The position numbers and the translations under genes were made by a program. Of a DNA stretch of 64,000 nucleotides, positions 42,055-49,711 are shown one piece after another. The DNA lies in assembly GCF_019857225.1 (NCBI RefSeq), contig NZ_JAFJSY010000023.1, forward strand, positions 1-64,000, given 5' to 3'. The stretch comes from Streptomyces plumbidurans. GTDB lineage: Bacteria; Actinomycetota; Actinomycetes; Streptomycetales; Streptomycetaceae. The notes under the pieces are model-generated. The model was not told where the DNA came from and ran no database searches. It worked only from the letters and a program-made list of their open reading frames with translations. Position 1 is the first letter of the stretch, and each line of letters begins with the position of its first letter.

Positions 42055-43128
42055 ATGACCCCTGTGGGCACTGAGCCAGAGCTCGCCGACCGCATCCTCG
42101 GGGGCTGGCTCGGCCGGATCGCGGGCAACATGCTCGGCAAACCGGTCGAGCAGGGCGACCTGTGGACACGTGAGCGCATCGACCGCTACCTGCGGCAGGC
42201 CGCCGCCCTGCCGCTGACCGACTACCTCCCCGAACCGGCCGTCGAGAGCGACGGCTTCGAGCTGCGCCCCGAGTGGCGCCAGTGCGTACGCGGCCGCATC
42301 CACGGCAGCTGCCGCGACGACGACGTCGACTACGCGATCCTCGGCCTGGACCTGCTGGAGACCCACGGCTTCGCCTTCAGCACCGAGCAGGTCGGCGAAC
42401 TGTGGCTGCTGCGGCTACCGTACCTGCAGACCTTCACGGCCGAGCGGGCCACGTACCGCAATCTCGCCAATGGGCTCAAACCGCCGCTGACGGCCACGTA
42501 CGAAAACCCGTACCAGGAGTGGATCGGCGCCCTGATCCGCGCCGACATCTACGGCTGGACCCGCCCGGGCGCCCCGCGCCGTGCCGCCCAGCTGGCCCGC
42601 CGGGACGCGGTGCTGTCGCACACCGGCAACGGCGTCTACGGCGCGATGTGGGCGGCCGCGCTGGTCTCGGCGGCGTTCACGGCGCCCACCGTGCGGCACG
42701 CGGTGGACCAGGCACTGGCCGTCGTCCCGGCGAGCAGCCGCCTCGCGCGCACCGTGAGACGGGTCGTCTCCCTCCATGACACCCGGATGACCTGGGAGGA
42801 CACGCTGACGACGGTCTCCGAGGAGACCGCCGGGCTCGGCTGGATCCACACCATCCCGAACGCGGCCGTCCTCACCGCGGGCCTCCTCTACGGCGACGGC
42901 GACTTCACCCGCACCATCACCCTCACCGTCCGCGGCGGCCTCGACACCGACTCCAACGGGGCGACGGCCGGTTCGGTGGCCGGAGTGCTGACCGGAGCGG
43001 ACGCCATCCCGGCGCAGTGGAAGGAGCCGCTGGAGGACACCGTCCGCAGCGCTGTGTTCGGCTTCGACGGGGTGCGGATCAGCGAGCTGGCGGAACGGAC
43101 CCGCCGGCTGACTGAGGTGGACGGCTGA
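42055..43128 (+). CDS. ADP-ribosylglycohydrolase family protein
   Basis: A 357-residue protein from the ATG at 42055 (MTPVGTEPELADRILGGWLG); a GTG at 42037 is less likely. The DraG/ARH fold is shown by GGWLGRIAGNMLGKPVEQGD at the N-terminus, the di-metal Asp cluster in SCRDDDVDYAILGLDLLE, HTGNGVYGAMWAAAL and the C-terminal metal motif GGLDTDSNGATAGSVAGVL. Relatives remove ADP-ribose from proteins or nucleic acid, while several bacterial members act on other ribosides. The substrate is unknown here. Confidence 0.9.
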   Translation: MTPVGTEPELADRILGGWLGRIAGNMLGKPVEQGDLWTRERIDRYLRQAAALPLTDYLPEPAVESDGFELRPEWRQCVRGRIHGSCRDDDVDYAILGLDLLETHGFAFSTEQVGELWLLRLPYLQTFTAERATYRNLANGLKPPLTATYENPYQEWIGALIRADIYGWTRPGAPRRAAQLARRDAVLSHTGNGVYGAMWAAALVSAAFTAPTVRHAVDQALAVVPASSRLARTVRRVVSLHDTRMTWEDTLTTVSEETAGLGWIHTIPNAAVLTAGLLYGDGDFTRTITLTVRGGLDTDSNGATAGSVAGVLTGADAIPAQWKEPLEDTVRSAVFGFDGVRISELAERTRRLTEVDG

Positions 43129-43194
43129 CGGGTGCCGGACGGAGAGGACGGACGGCCGCGCATGGATGGGGGAGGCAGCGGCGCCGGGGAGCTG

Positions 43195-43261
43195 GTCACC
43201 CCCGTCCTGCTCACCCGTCCTGCTCACCCGTCCTGGTTACCCTTCCTGGTTACCCTTCCTG
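43195..43261. repeat. Tandem repeat, 13-bp unit, ending against the NUDIX start codon
   Basis: A degenerate 15-base copy (43195-43209), two identical CTCACCCGTCCTG (43210-43235) and two identical GTTACCCTTCCTG (43236-43261) lie head to tail, and the ATG of the NUDIX gene follows one base later. The array replaces the place where a ribosome site should be; no GGAGG-like motif is seen. Confidence 0.85.
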
Positions 43262-43262
43262 G

Positions 43263-43757
43263 ATGACCAGCTCTGAAGAATTCGCCGCGTACATCGCGGG
43301 CCTCCCCCGGATCCTCTCCGGTGCCGCCGCCCTCTTCCGCGACGCGGAGGGCCGGGTGCTGCTCGTCGAGCCCAACTACCGCGAGGGCTGGGCCCTTCCG
43401 GGCGGCACGATCGAGTCCGACGGCGGGGAGACCCCGCGCCAGGGCGCGCACCGCGAGACGCTGGAGGAGATCGGGCTCGACGTCGAACTGGGGCGGCTGC
43501 TCGCCGTGGACTGGGTCTACCGCGCGGGCTGGCCGCCGCTGGTGGCGTATCTCTACGACGGCGGAGTGCTCACCGCGGACGACCTCAAGGCGATCCGTCT
43601 GCAGGAGGAGGAGCTGCTGTCCTGGCGTCTGGTGGAGCGTGACCGGCTCGCCGACCATCTGCACGGCACCCTCGCCCGGCGCGTCATGGTGGCGCTGGAC
43701 GTCCTGGCGGAGGGCTCGGGCACGGCGGAGCTGGAGAACGGCCGCCGGGTGGGCTGA
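43263..43757 (+). CDS. NUDIX hydrolase
   Basis: A 164-residue protein from the ATG at 43263. The NUDIX box is in WALPGGTIESDGGETPRQGA then HRETLEEIGLDVE, carrying R-E-x-x-x-E-E-x-G with metal-binding Glu residues. Between GG and the first conserved Glu there are two extra residues compared with G-x5-E, a small insertion in the loop. It hydrolyses a nucleoside diphosphate linked to some moiety, for example ADP-ribose or an oxidised nucleotide. The neighbouring ADP-ribosylglycohydrolase and sirtuin make ADP-ribose a reasonable guess only. The lack of a visible Shine-Dalgarno site is odd. Confidence 0.9.
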   Translation: MTSSEEFAAYIAGLPRILSGAAALFRDAEGRVLLVEPNYREGWALPGGTIESDGGETPRQGAHRETLEEIGLDVELGRLLAVDWVYRAGWPPLVAYLYDGGVLTADDLKAIRLQEEELLSWRLVERDRLADHLHGTLARRVMVALDVLAEGSGTAELENGRRVG

Positions 43758-43760
43758 CGC

Positions 43761-44021
43761 CTACCGCGGTGCCTCGTCCCGGCCGATGTGCCCGTGGTGG
43801 ATCTCGCTGTGGTCGCGGTCGTTGCAGGCGTCGTCCACCGACTGGGCGGTCCACGGCGCGGCCACCGGCACGAGCGTCAGGGCGTCCTTGCAGAGGGCGT
43901 CGGGGGTCAGCGTCCTGCCCCCGATGTTGATACGCCCGTGATTGCCGTCGTCGGCGTGGGCGGGCGCGGCGAGCGTGAGGCCGACCATGGTGAGCGCAGC
44001 GAGGGCGCCGATCTTCTTCAT
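43761..44021 (-). CDS. Small secreted protein of unknown function
   Basis: An 86-residue protein from the ATG at 44021, ending three bases from the NUDIX stop. The first 23 residues are a signal peptide (MKKIGALAALTMVGLTLAAP, cleavage at AHA-DD). The mature 63 residues hold two Cys (LCKDAL and DDACND) that could pair, and a His-rich tail (DHSEIHHGHIGRDEAPR) that could bind metal. I do not recognise the family; it is not a chaplin or rodlin. It diverges from the sirtuin gene. Confidence 0.7.
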   Translation of the reverse strand: MKKIGALAALTMVGLTLAAPAHADDGNHGRINIGGRTLTPDALCKDALTLVPVAAPWTAQSVDDACNDRDHSEIHHGHIGRDEAPR

Positions 44022-44107
44022 GGCCTGGCCAACGACGCCGGGATGGCCAGGTCACGCCCACCGAAACTCCTTGGCTCCGAGCGGGGACGCGACCGTAGGC
44101 TCGCCCC

Positions 44108-44845
44108 ATGAACAGGCCTCTCGTCGCCCTTCTCAGCGGCGCCGGTATCTCGACGGACTCCGGTATCCCCGACTACCGCGGCCCGAACGGCCTGTGGCGC
44201 AAGGATCCCGAGGCCGAGAAGCTCGTGACGTACGAGTACTACATGAGCGACCCGGACATCCGGCGGCGGTCATGGCTGATGCGCCGCGAGAACCGGACGC
44301 TGCAGGCCGAGCCGAACGCCGCGCACCGCGCCGTCGCCGAGCTGGAGCGGTCCGGCGTACCGGTGCGGGTCATCACGCAGAATGTGGACGGGCTGCACCA
44401 GCTCGCCGGCCTGCCCGCCCGCAAGGTGCTCGAACTGCACGGCAGCGCGCGGAGCGTGGTGTGCACCGGGTGCCGTGCGCGCGGGTCGATGGAGGAGGCG
44501 CTGGCCCGGGTCGACGCCGGGGAGGCCGACCCCGCCTGCCGGGAGTGCGGCGGCATCCTCAAGTCGGCGACCGTCATGTTCGGCGAGCGGCTCGACCCCG
44601 TGGTGCTCGGCGAGGCGGTCGCCGTCACCAAGGCCTGCCAGGTCTTCATCGCCGTCGGCAGCAGCCTCCAGGTCCAGCCCGCCGCCGGTCTCGCGGGCGT
44701 CGCCGCCGACCACGGGGCGCGCCTGATCATCGTCAACGCCGAGCCGACGCCGTACGACGAGCTCGCGGACGAGGTCGTGCGCGAGCCCATCGGCACGGCA
44801 CTGCCCCGGCTGCTGCGCGGGCTGAGCACGGAATCGGCCGGCTAG
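44108..44845 (+). CDS. Sir2-family NAD-dependent protein deacylase
   Basis: A 245-residue sirtuin from the ATG at 44108. NAD-binding GAGISTDSGIPDYRGPNGLW, the catalytic QNVDGLH and H111 in LELHGSAR, and a zinc site C119-x2-C122 with C144-x2-C147 are all present, followed by FIAVGSSLQVQPAAG and VNAEPTPYD. It removes acyl groups from lysines, using NAD and giving O-acyl-ADP-ribose. A likely client class in streptomycetes is acyl-CoA synthetases. Its TAG stop is shared with the convergent DUF4287 gene inside the self-complementary CTAG. Confidence 0.95.
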   Translation: MNRPLVALLSGAGISTDSGIPDYRGPNGLWRKDPEAEKLVTYEYYMSDPDIRRRSWLMRRENRTLQAEPNAAHRAVAELERSGVPVRVITQNVDGLHQLAGLPARKVLELHGSARSVVCTGCRARGSMEEALARVDAGEADPACRECGGILKSATVMFGERLDPVVLGEAVAVTKACQVFIAVGSSLQVQPAAGLAGVAADHGARLIIVNAEPTPYDELADEVVREPIGTALPRLLRGLSTESAG

Positions 44846-45054
44846 TCGCCGCGTCCCTCGGCGAGGGTGTGGGCGACGAGGGCGTTGGCGTGGCCGTGGC
44901 CCAGGCCGTGTTCGGTCTTGAGCCAGTTCACGAGTTCCCTGTGCTTGGTCAGCGGCGAAGAACGGATGAGTTCCTTCCACTCGGCTATCGGGCGCCCGTA
45001 CTTCTTCTCGATGGAGGGGAAGTAGCTCGCGGGGCCCTTGACGGTGTCGGTCAT
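44842..45054 (-). CDS. DUF4287-type small protein
   Basis: A 70-residue protein from the ATG at 45054 (MTDTVKGPASYFPSIEKKYG). The pattern SYFPSIEKKYGRPIAEWKEL followed by KHRELVNWLKTEHGLGHGHANALV is the DUF4287 domain, a small helical domain often found alone or with DUF5655. The function is unknown; the H-G-x-G-H-A-N motif is conserved. Its stop overlaps the sirtuin stop on the other strand by four bases. Confidence 0.85.
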   Translation of the reverse strand: MTDTVKGPASYFPSIEKKYGRPIAEWKELIRSSPLTKHRELVNWLKTEHGLGHGHANALVAHTLAEGRGD

Positions 45055-45166
45055 GTCTGCCGTTCCCTCTGTTCGTTCGTGGCGGTGCTGTCGCCTCTAT
45101 GACCTGCGGTCACGGTCGATCTCATCGGGCCGCGCATGTGTACCGCGTCACAGCCAGAGGTGGCGG

Positions 45167-45658
45167 TCAGAAGAGGGAACTCCCCCTCTCGAAGTCCAGC
45201 AGGCGCTGCTTGCGCTCCAGGCCGCCGCCGTAGCCGGTGAGGCTGCCGTTGGCGCCGACGACGCGGTGGCAGGGGACGATGATGCCGATCGGGTTCCTGC
45301 CGTTGGCGAGGCCCACGGCGCGGGAGGCGGACGGTTTGCCGAGGGCGTCGGCGAGTTCGCCGTAGGAGCGGGTCTCGCCGTAGGGGATGCGGCGCAGCTG
45401 GTCCCAGACGGTGCGCTGGAAGGGGGTTCCGTTCAGGCGGAGTTCGAGGGTGAACTCCTTCAACTCCCCGGCGAAATAAGCCGTCAGCTGTTCCTCGGCC
45501 TCGGCGAACGGCCGCTCGTCGGGTTCGCCGAACGTCTCCTCGGGCGGACGGTGGCGCTGTTCGGTCATGTAGAGGCCGCTCAGCACGCCGTCGTCGGCGA
45601 CGAGGGTGAGGAGGCCGTACGGACTGTCGATCACGGTGTGCTGCTTCACCGGGCTCAT
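45167..45658 (-). CDS. ogt: Methylated-DNA-[protein]-cysteine S-methyltransferase
   Basis: A 163-residue suicide repair protein from the ATG at 45658, 11 bases after the Ada-AlkA stop. The acceptor Cys is C130 in IIVPCHRVVG; the DNA-binding helix-turn-helix contains YGELADALGKPSASRAVG, the Arg finger region RAVGLANGRNPI and the Asn hinge are present. It takes methyl groups from O6-methylguanine and O4-methylthymine. With the upstream gene it forms a two-gene alkylation-repair operon in which it supplies the activity missing from the Ada part. Confidence 0.95.
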   Translation of the reverse strand: MSPVKQHTVIDSPYGLLTLVADDGVLSGLYMTEQRHRPPEETFGEPDERPFAEAEEQLTAYFAGELKEFTLELRLNGTPFQRTVWDQLRRIPYGETRSYGELADALGKPSASRAVGLANGRNPIGIIVPCHRVVGANGSLTGYGGGLERKQRLLDFERGSSLF

Positions 45659-45669
45659 GGTGAACGTCC

Positions 45670-47157
45670 CTATACCGGAAGGAAGTTGATCGGGTGGTTG
45701 TCGGTCGCCCACAGGTACTGGACCGCGTACGCCCGCCAGGGGCGCCAGGCCGCCGCGCGGGCGGTGAGGGCCGCCGGGGTGGACGGCAGGCCCAGCTCCT
45801 TGGCGGCGCGGCGGATGCCGAGGTCGGTGGGGAGGAAGGCGTCGGGGTCGCCGAGGGCGCGCATGGCGATGACGTCGACCGTCCAGGGCCCGAAGCCGGG
45901 GAGGGCAAGCAGCCGGGCACGAGTCTCGGGCCAGTCGCTCTCGGGACCCAAGTGGATGCTGCCGTCGGCGAGTTGACCGACGAGGGTGGTGAAGGTGGTG
46001 CGCCGGGTGCGCGGCATCGCCAGGGAGTCGGGATCGACGGCGGCGAGCGCCTCGGGGGTCGGGAAGACGTGGGTGAGGCCGCCCTCGGGGTCGTCCACCG
46101 GGTCTCCGTGCGCCGTGACCAGTCGGGCGGCGTGGGTGCGGGCCGCGGCCGTGGAGACCTGCTGGCCGAGCACGGCCCGTACGGCGAACTCGGCCTCGTC
46201 GACCGTGCGCGGGACGCGCCGCCCCGGGGCCTTGTCGACCAGCGGGGCGAGCAGTGGGTCCGTGCGGAGCTGGTCGTCGATGGCGACCGGGTCGGCGTCC
46301 AGGTCGAGCATGCGCCGGCAACGGCTGATGGCCACGGTCAGGTCGCGCAGATCGCCGAGGGTGAGGCGGCAGGCGATGTGGTCGGGCTCGGGGGCCAGAG
46401 TCACGATGCCGTGGCCGTAGGGCAGGCGGAGCGTGCGGCGGTAGGCCCCGTCGCGCCACTCCTCCACCCCAGGTACGGCGGTGGCGGCGAGGTGGCCGAA
46501 GAGGTTGTCGGGGTTCAGCGGAGTGCGGAAGGGCAGCCGGAGCGTGAGCGTGCCCGGGGTGGCTGCTGCCGGTGCGCTCTTCTTCGGCAACCGGGCCCGT
46601 AGTTCGCTCGGGGCCAGGGCGTAGACCTCGCGCACGGTGTCGTTGAAGGTGCGGATCGAGGAGAAGCCTGCGGCGAAGGCGATCTCCGCCATCGGGAGGG
46701 TCGTCGTCTCGATCAACAGGCGGGCGGTCTGGGCGCGTTGGGCGCGGGCCAGCGCGAGCGGTCCCGCGCCCAGCTCGGCCAGCAGCTGGCGCTCCACCTG
46801 GCGGGTGCTGTAGCCGAGCCGGGCGGCGAGTCCGGGCACGCCGTCGCGGTCGACGACACCGTCAGCGATCAGCCGCATCGCCCGGGCCACGAGGTCGGCG
46901 CGCCGGTTCCACTCCGGGGAGCCCGGGCTGGTGTCGGGGCGGCAGCGCTTGCAGGCCCGGAAGCCGGCCTGCTGGCAGGCGGCGGCGCTCGGGTAGAAGG
47001 TCATGTTCTCGGTCTTGGGCGGTACGACCGGGCAGCTGGGCCGGCAGTAGATGCGGGTCGTCAGGACCGCCGTGAAGAACCAGCCGTCGAAGCGCGCGTC
47101 CTTGGACCGGACGGCGCGCACACAGCGCTCTTGGTCGGTGTGCATCCCGTTCTGCAT
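45670..47157 (-). CDS. alkA: Ada zinc domain - AraC HTH - AlkA glycosylase fusion
   Basis: A 495-residue protein from the ATG at 47157; an ATG at 47145 is also possible. Three parts follow: an Ada zinc domain (about 1-80) with IYCRPSC and FRACKRCRP supplying the four Cys, one of which accepts methyl from phosphotriesters; an AraC HTH (about 90-190, LAARLGYSTRQVERQL and IAFAAGFSSIRTFND); and an AlkA_N plus HhH-GPD glycosylase (about 200-495) with VLGQQVS and LPGFGPWTVDVIAMRALGD, whose Asp is catalytic. It should sense alkylation, activate its operon and remove 3-methyladenine. This arrangement is known in actinobacteria. Confidence 0.92.
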   Translation of the reverse strand: MQNGMHTDQERCVRAVRSKDARFDGWFFTAVLTTRIYCRPSCPVVPPKTENMTFYPSAAACQQAGFRACKRCRPDTSPGSPEWNRRADLVARAMRLIADGVVDRDGVPGLAARLGYSTRQVERQLLAELGAGPLALARAQRAQTARLLIETTTLPMAEIAFAAGFSSIRTFNDTVREVYALAPSELRARLPKKSAPAAATPGTLTLRLPFRTPLNPDNLFGHLAATAVPGVEEWRDGAYRRTLRLPYGHGIVTLAPEPDHIACRLTLGDLRDLTVAISRCRRMLDLDADPVAIDDQLRTDPLLAPLVDKAPGRRVPRTVDEAEFAVRAVLGQQVSTAAARTHAARLVTAHGDPVDDPEGGLTHVFPTPEALAAVDPDSLAMPRTRRTTFTTLVGQLADGSIHLGPESDWPETRARLLALPGFGPWTVDVIAMRALGDPDAFLPTDLGIRRAAKELGLPSTPAALTARAAAWRPWRAYAVQYLWATDNHPINFLPV

Positions 47158-47288
47158 ACGTCCAGCATGGGCGACGGGACGGGTGCGGGCTGGCGAGAAT
47201 CCGACATCGTCCTCGCGTGCGCTGGACCGGCCCGGATCACGGCGCACATGCTCAGGTGGTCGGCGCGGTCACGGCGTGCGCGTGGCCG

Positions 47289-47954
47289 TCAGGGGGTGGT
47301 CCCGTCGGAGGCGCGGCGGGCACGCGCGCGGCGCGCCTCCAGGGCGATCGGGGTCAGGGAGACGAGGACGACGAGTGCGACCAGGGGCAGCAGATAGCGG
47401 TCGACGTTCGGCACCGAGGAGCCGAGAGCGTAGCCGCCCAGTGTCAGACCGACGGTCCACACCACACCGCCCGCCACCTGCCACACGGTGAAGACCCGCA
47501 CCGGCACCTCGAGCACTCCGGCCAGGGGGTTCAGCACGGTGCGCACGATCGGTACGAAGCGAGCCAGGACCACGGCCTTGGCGTGTCCGTAGCGCTCGAG
47601 GAGTTCCTCCGCGCGTGCCGCGCCCTCGTGCAGCTTCTTCGATCTGCTGCGCGCCAGCAGGGGGCGGCCGCCGCGGCGCCCGAGCCAGTACCCCGTCTGG
47701 GCGCCGAGCAGGGCACCGGCCACGGCGGCCACCAGTACCTGCCACAGCGAGAGATGCACCGACCTGTCGGAGTCCCCGGCGCACAGCAGTCCGGCGGTGA
47801 ACAGCAGGGAGTCGCCGGGCAGGAAGAAGCCGACCAGCAGGCCGGTCTCGGCGAACATCACGACGGCGACGCCGAGCGCGCCGAACGCGGACAGCAGGGA
47901 TCCCGCGTCCAGGACGTTCACCGCCTGGGTGACGGCCAGATGGGCAGCTGCCAC
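47289..47954 (-). CDS. DedA-family membrane protein
   Basis: A 221-residue protein. The GTG at 47954, eight bases after AGAGGGG, is chosen over the ATG at 47972, which has no ribosome site. It has about five hydrophobic segments with the DedA/SNARE-associated signatures: ETGLLVGFFLPGDSLLFTAG, then GAQTGYWLGRRGG and the conserved FVPIVRTVLNPLAG containing the F-x-R-x-x-P-like loop. DedA proteins are proton-linked transporters, and several flip polyprenyl phosphate or phospholipids. Just downstream on this strand is the alkylation-repair operon, probably unrelated. Confidence 0.9.
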   Translation of the reverse strand: MAAAHLAVTQAVNVLDAGSLLSAFGALGVAVVMFAETGLLVGFFLPGDSLLFTAGLLCAGDSDRSVHLSLWQVLVAAVAGALLGAQTGYWLGRRGGRPLLARSRSKKLHEGAARAEELLERYGHAKAVVLARFVPIVRTVLNPLAGVLEVPVRVFTVWQVAGGVVWTVGLTLGGYALGSSVPNVDRYLLPLVALVVLVSLTPIALEARRARARRASDGTTP

Positions 47955-48097
47955 GGAGACGACCCCTCTCATACCGGGAAGCGGGCGAGGCGGGGCCCGC
48001 TCCGCGCGACTACAGTCACGTAGACCGCCCACCGAACTGTAGACGAATGAGAGCCGAGGAGTGTTCCCATGTCCGGGCGGCACCGGTCCGGTACGGG

Positions 48098-49711
48098 TCA
48101 GGAGCGTGGAACCGGCGATGCCGAACCCTCTGCCCCACGGTCGAACGCCGACCGGATCCCCGCGGCCACGCTCTGGGCGAAGGCGGTCGGCGACGGGTCG
48201 TTCGGCAGCTGCGCCGGCACCGTCGTGCCCTTCCTGCTGCCCGCCCGGTCCGCGAACAGCGCGACGGTCAGTGCGAGTCGGCTGTCGTATCCGGTCGCCC
48301 ACACGGTGCGCCGCGTGTTCCCGCCTCCCGCCCCCGCGGTGACGAAGACCTCCTTCGCGCCGGCGAGAGCCGTCCCCCTTCCGCCGGGTACACGCTGTAC
48401 CTCCGCATGCGCTCGGTAGACGGTGCGGCCCGCCCGCGTGATGCGTGCGACGGTGTAGGGGATGGCGTACCGGCCGTCCGCCAGCGCCGCATACGCCGAC
48501 GCCAGGTGCAGCGGGGTCGGTGCCGCCGTCCTCAGCAACGCGCGCAGGGGTTCGGCCGTGCTCAGCTTGCCGACGGGCCCCATGGCCGTCCCCGCCTCCA
48601 CCGCCCCGCTCACCGCGTCGTTGAACGGCCGGTGCGCGTAGTCCGAGCCCCCGTACAGCACCCGCACCGCTCCGTCGCCGGGCACCACGCCCACGACGGC
48701 GGTGTGCAACCGGACGCCCTGGGCCGCGGGAGGGTCGTCCTGGATCAGTTGCGCGGCCCTGTCCTGCGAGGTCAGGTCGAAGGTGGTGGTCACGCTGTAG
48801 CCGCCCCTCGCGAGCTGGTCCTCGGTGATGCCGAGCCGGTCGGCGGCCTCCTTCGCGGCGACGTCGATCAGATACTGCCGCTGCCCGTCGGTCTCGCCCG
48901 GCGGATAGAACCGGAACGCCGGGAAGCGCGCCGCGGCCCGCTGCTTCGCCGTGATGCTCCCGCTCGCGACCATCGCGTCGAGCACCCACTCCCAGCGGCG
49001 GAGCAGCTTCGCGGTCACCTTCGGGTCGGAGCCCGCCTTCTCGTAGTACGACGGGATGTTGATGATGGACGCCAGGGCCGCGCCCTGGGCGATCGTCAGG
49101 TCCTTCGCGTCCACGCCGAAGTAGTTGCGCGCCGCGGAATGGATCCCGGCGGCGCCCCGGCCGAAGTACACGGTGTTCAGATAGCCCTGGAGGATCTCGT
49201 CCTTGCTGCGGGTGCGGTCCAGCTTGATCGCGACCAGTGCCTCGCGCGCCTTGCGGGACAGCGAGTGCTCCGGGCTGAGCAACGCGTTCTTCACGTACTG
49301 CTGGGTGATGGTGGAGCCGCCCTGCGGCTCGCCGCCGGTCAACGCCGCCAGCGTGGCCCGCGCGATGGCCTTCGGTGAGATTCCCTTGTCCGTGCGGAAG
49401 GAGCGGTTCTCCGCGGCGATCACCGCGTCCTGCACGGGCCGCGGGACCGTGGCGAGGTCGACGTCCTGCCGGTCCACGGGTCCGCGCCTGCCCAGATAGG
49501 CGCCGCCCGAGTCGAGGAACACGGTGCTCTGGGTGACCGTCTCGGGGTGCGGCTTCGGAATGGGCGTGAACCGGTACGCCACGACGACCGCCGTACACAG
49601 CGTCGCGATCAGGGCGAGGAAGGCGTACCCCAGCAGCCGCAGTCGCCGGCCCCTGGTGCGCCGGAACCGGATCCGCAGCGGCAGGCGTTCGCGGTGCCGG
49701 GGCCGCTTCAT
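48098..49711 (-). CDS. GT51 glycosyltransferase / PBP1-like protein with internally deleted transpeptidase
   Basis: A 537-residue protein from the ATG at 49711 (ATGA overlap with the sigma-fusion gene). After a basic N-terminus and one membrane helix (about 27-46) comes an intact GT51 domain: VIAAENRSFRTDKGIS with the catalytic Glu, GGSTITQQYVKN, RSKDEILQGYLNTVYFG and IPSYYEKAG. The penicillin-binding half is broken: where SxxK is expected the sequence is AVEAGTAMGP, and it jumps at once to TPLHLASAYAALADG, so roughly 100 residues including SxxK and SxN are gone; KTG is also lost. It may polymerise glycan but should not cross-link or bind beta-lactams. Confidence 0.88.
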   Translation of the reverse strand: MKRPRHRERLPLRIRFRRTRGRRLRLLGYAFLALIATLCTAVVVAYRFTPIPKPHPETVTQSTVFLDSGGAYLGRRGPVDRQDVDLATVPRPVQDAVIAAENRSFRTDKGISPKAIARATLAALTGGEPQGGSTITQQYVKNALLSPEHSLSRKAREALVAIKLDRTRSKDEILQGYLNTVYFGRGAAGIHSAARNYFGVDAKDLTIAQGAALASIINIPSYYEKAGSDPKVTAKLLRRWEWVLDAMVASGSITAKQRAAARFPAFRFYPPGETDGQRQYLIDVAAKEAADRLGITEDQLARGGYSVTTTFDLTSQDRAAQLIQDDPPAAQGVRLHTAVVGVVPGDGAVRVLYGGSDYAHRPFNDAVSGAVEAGTAMGPVGKLSTAEPLRALLRTAAPTPLHLASAYAALADGRYAIPYTVARITRAGRTVYRAHAEVQRVPGGRGTALAGAKEVFVTAGAGGGNTRRTVWATGYDSRLALTVALFADRAGSRKGTTVPAQLPNDPSPTAFAQSVAAGIRSAFDRGAEGSASPVPRS

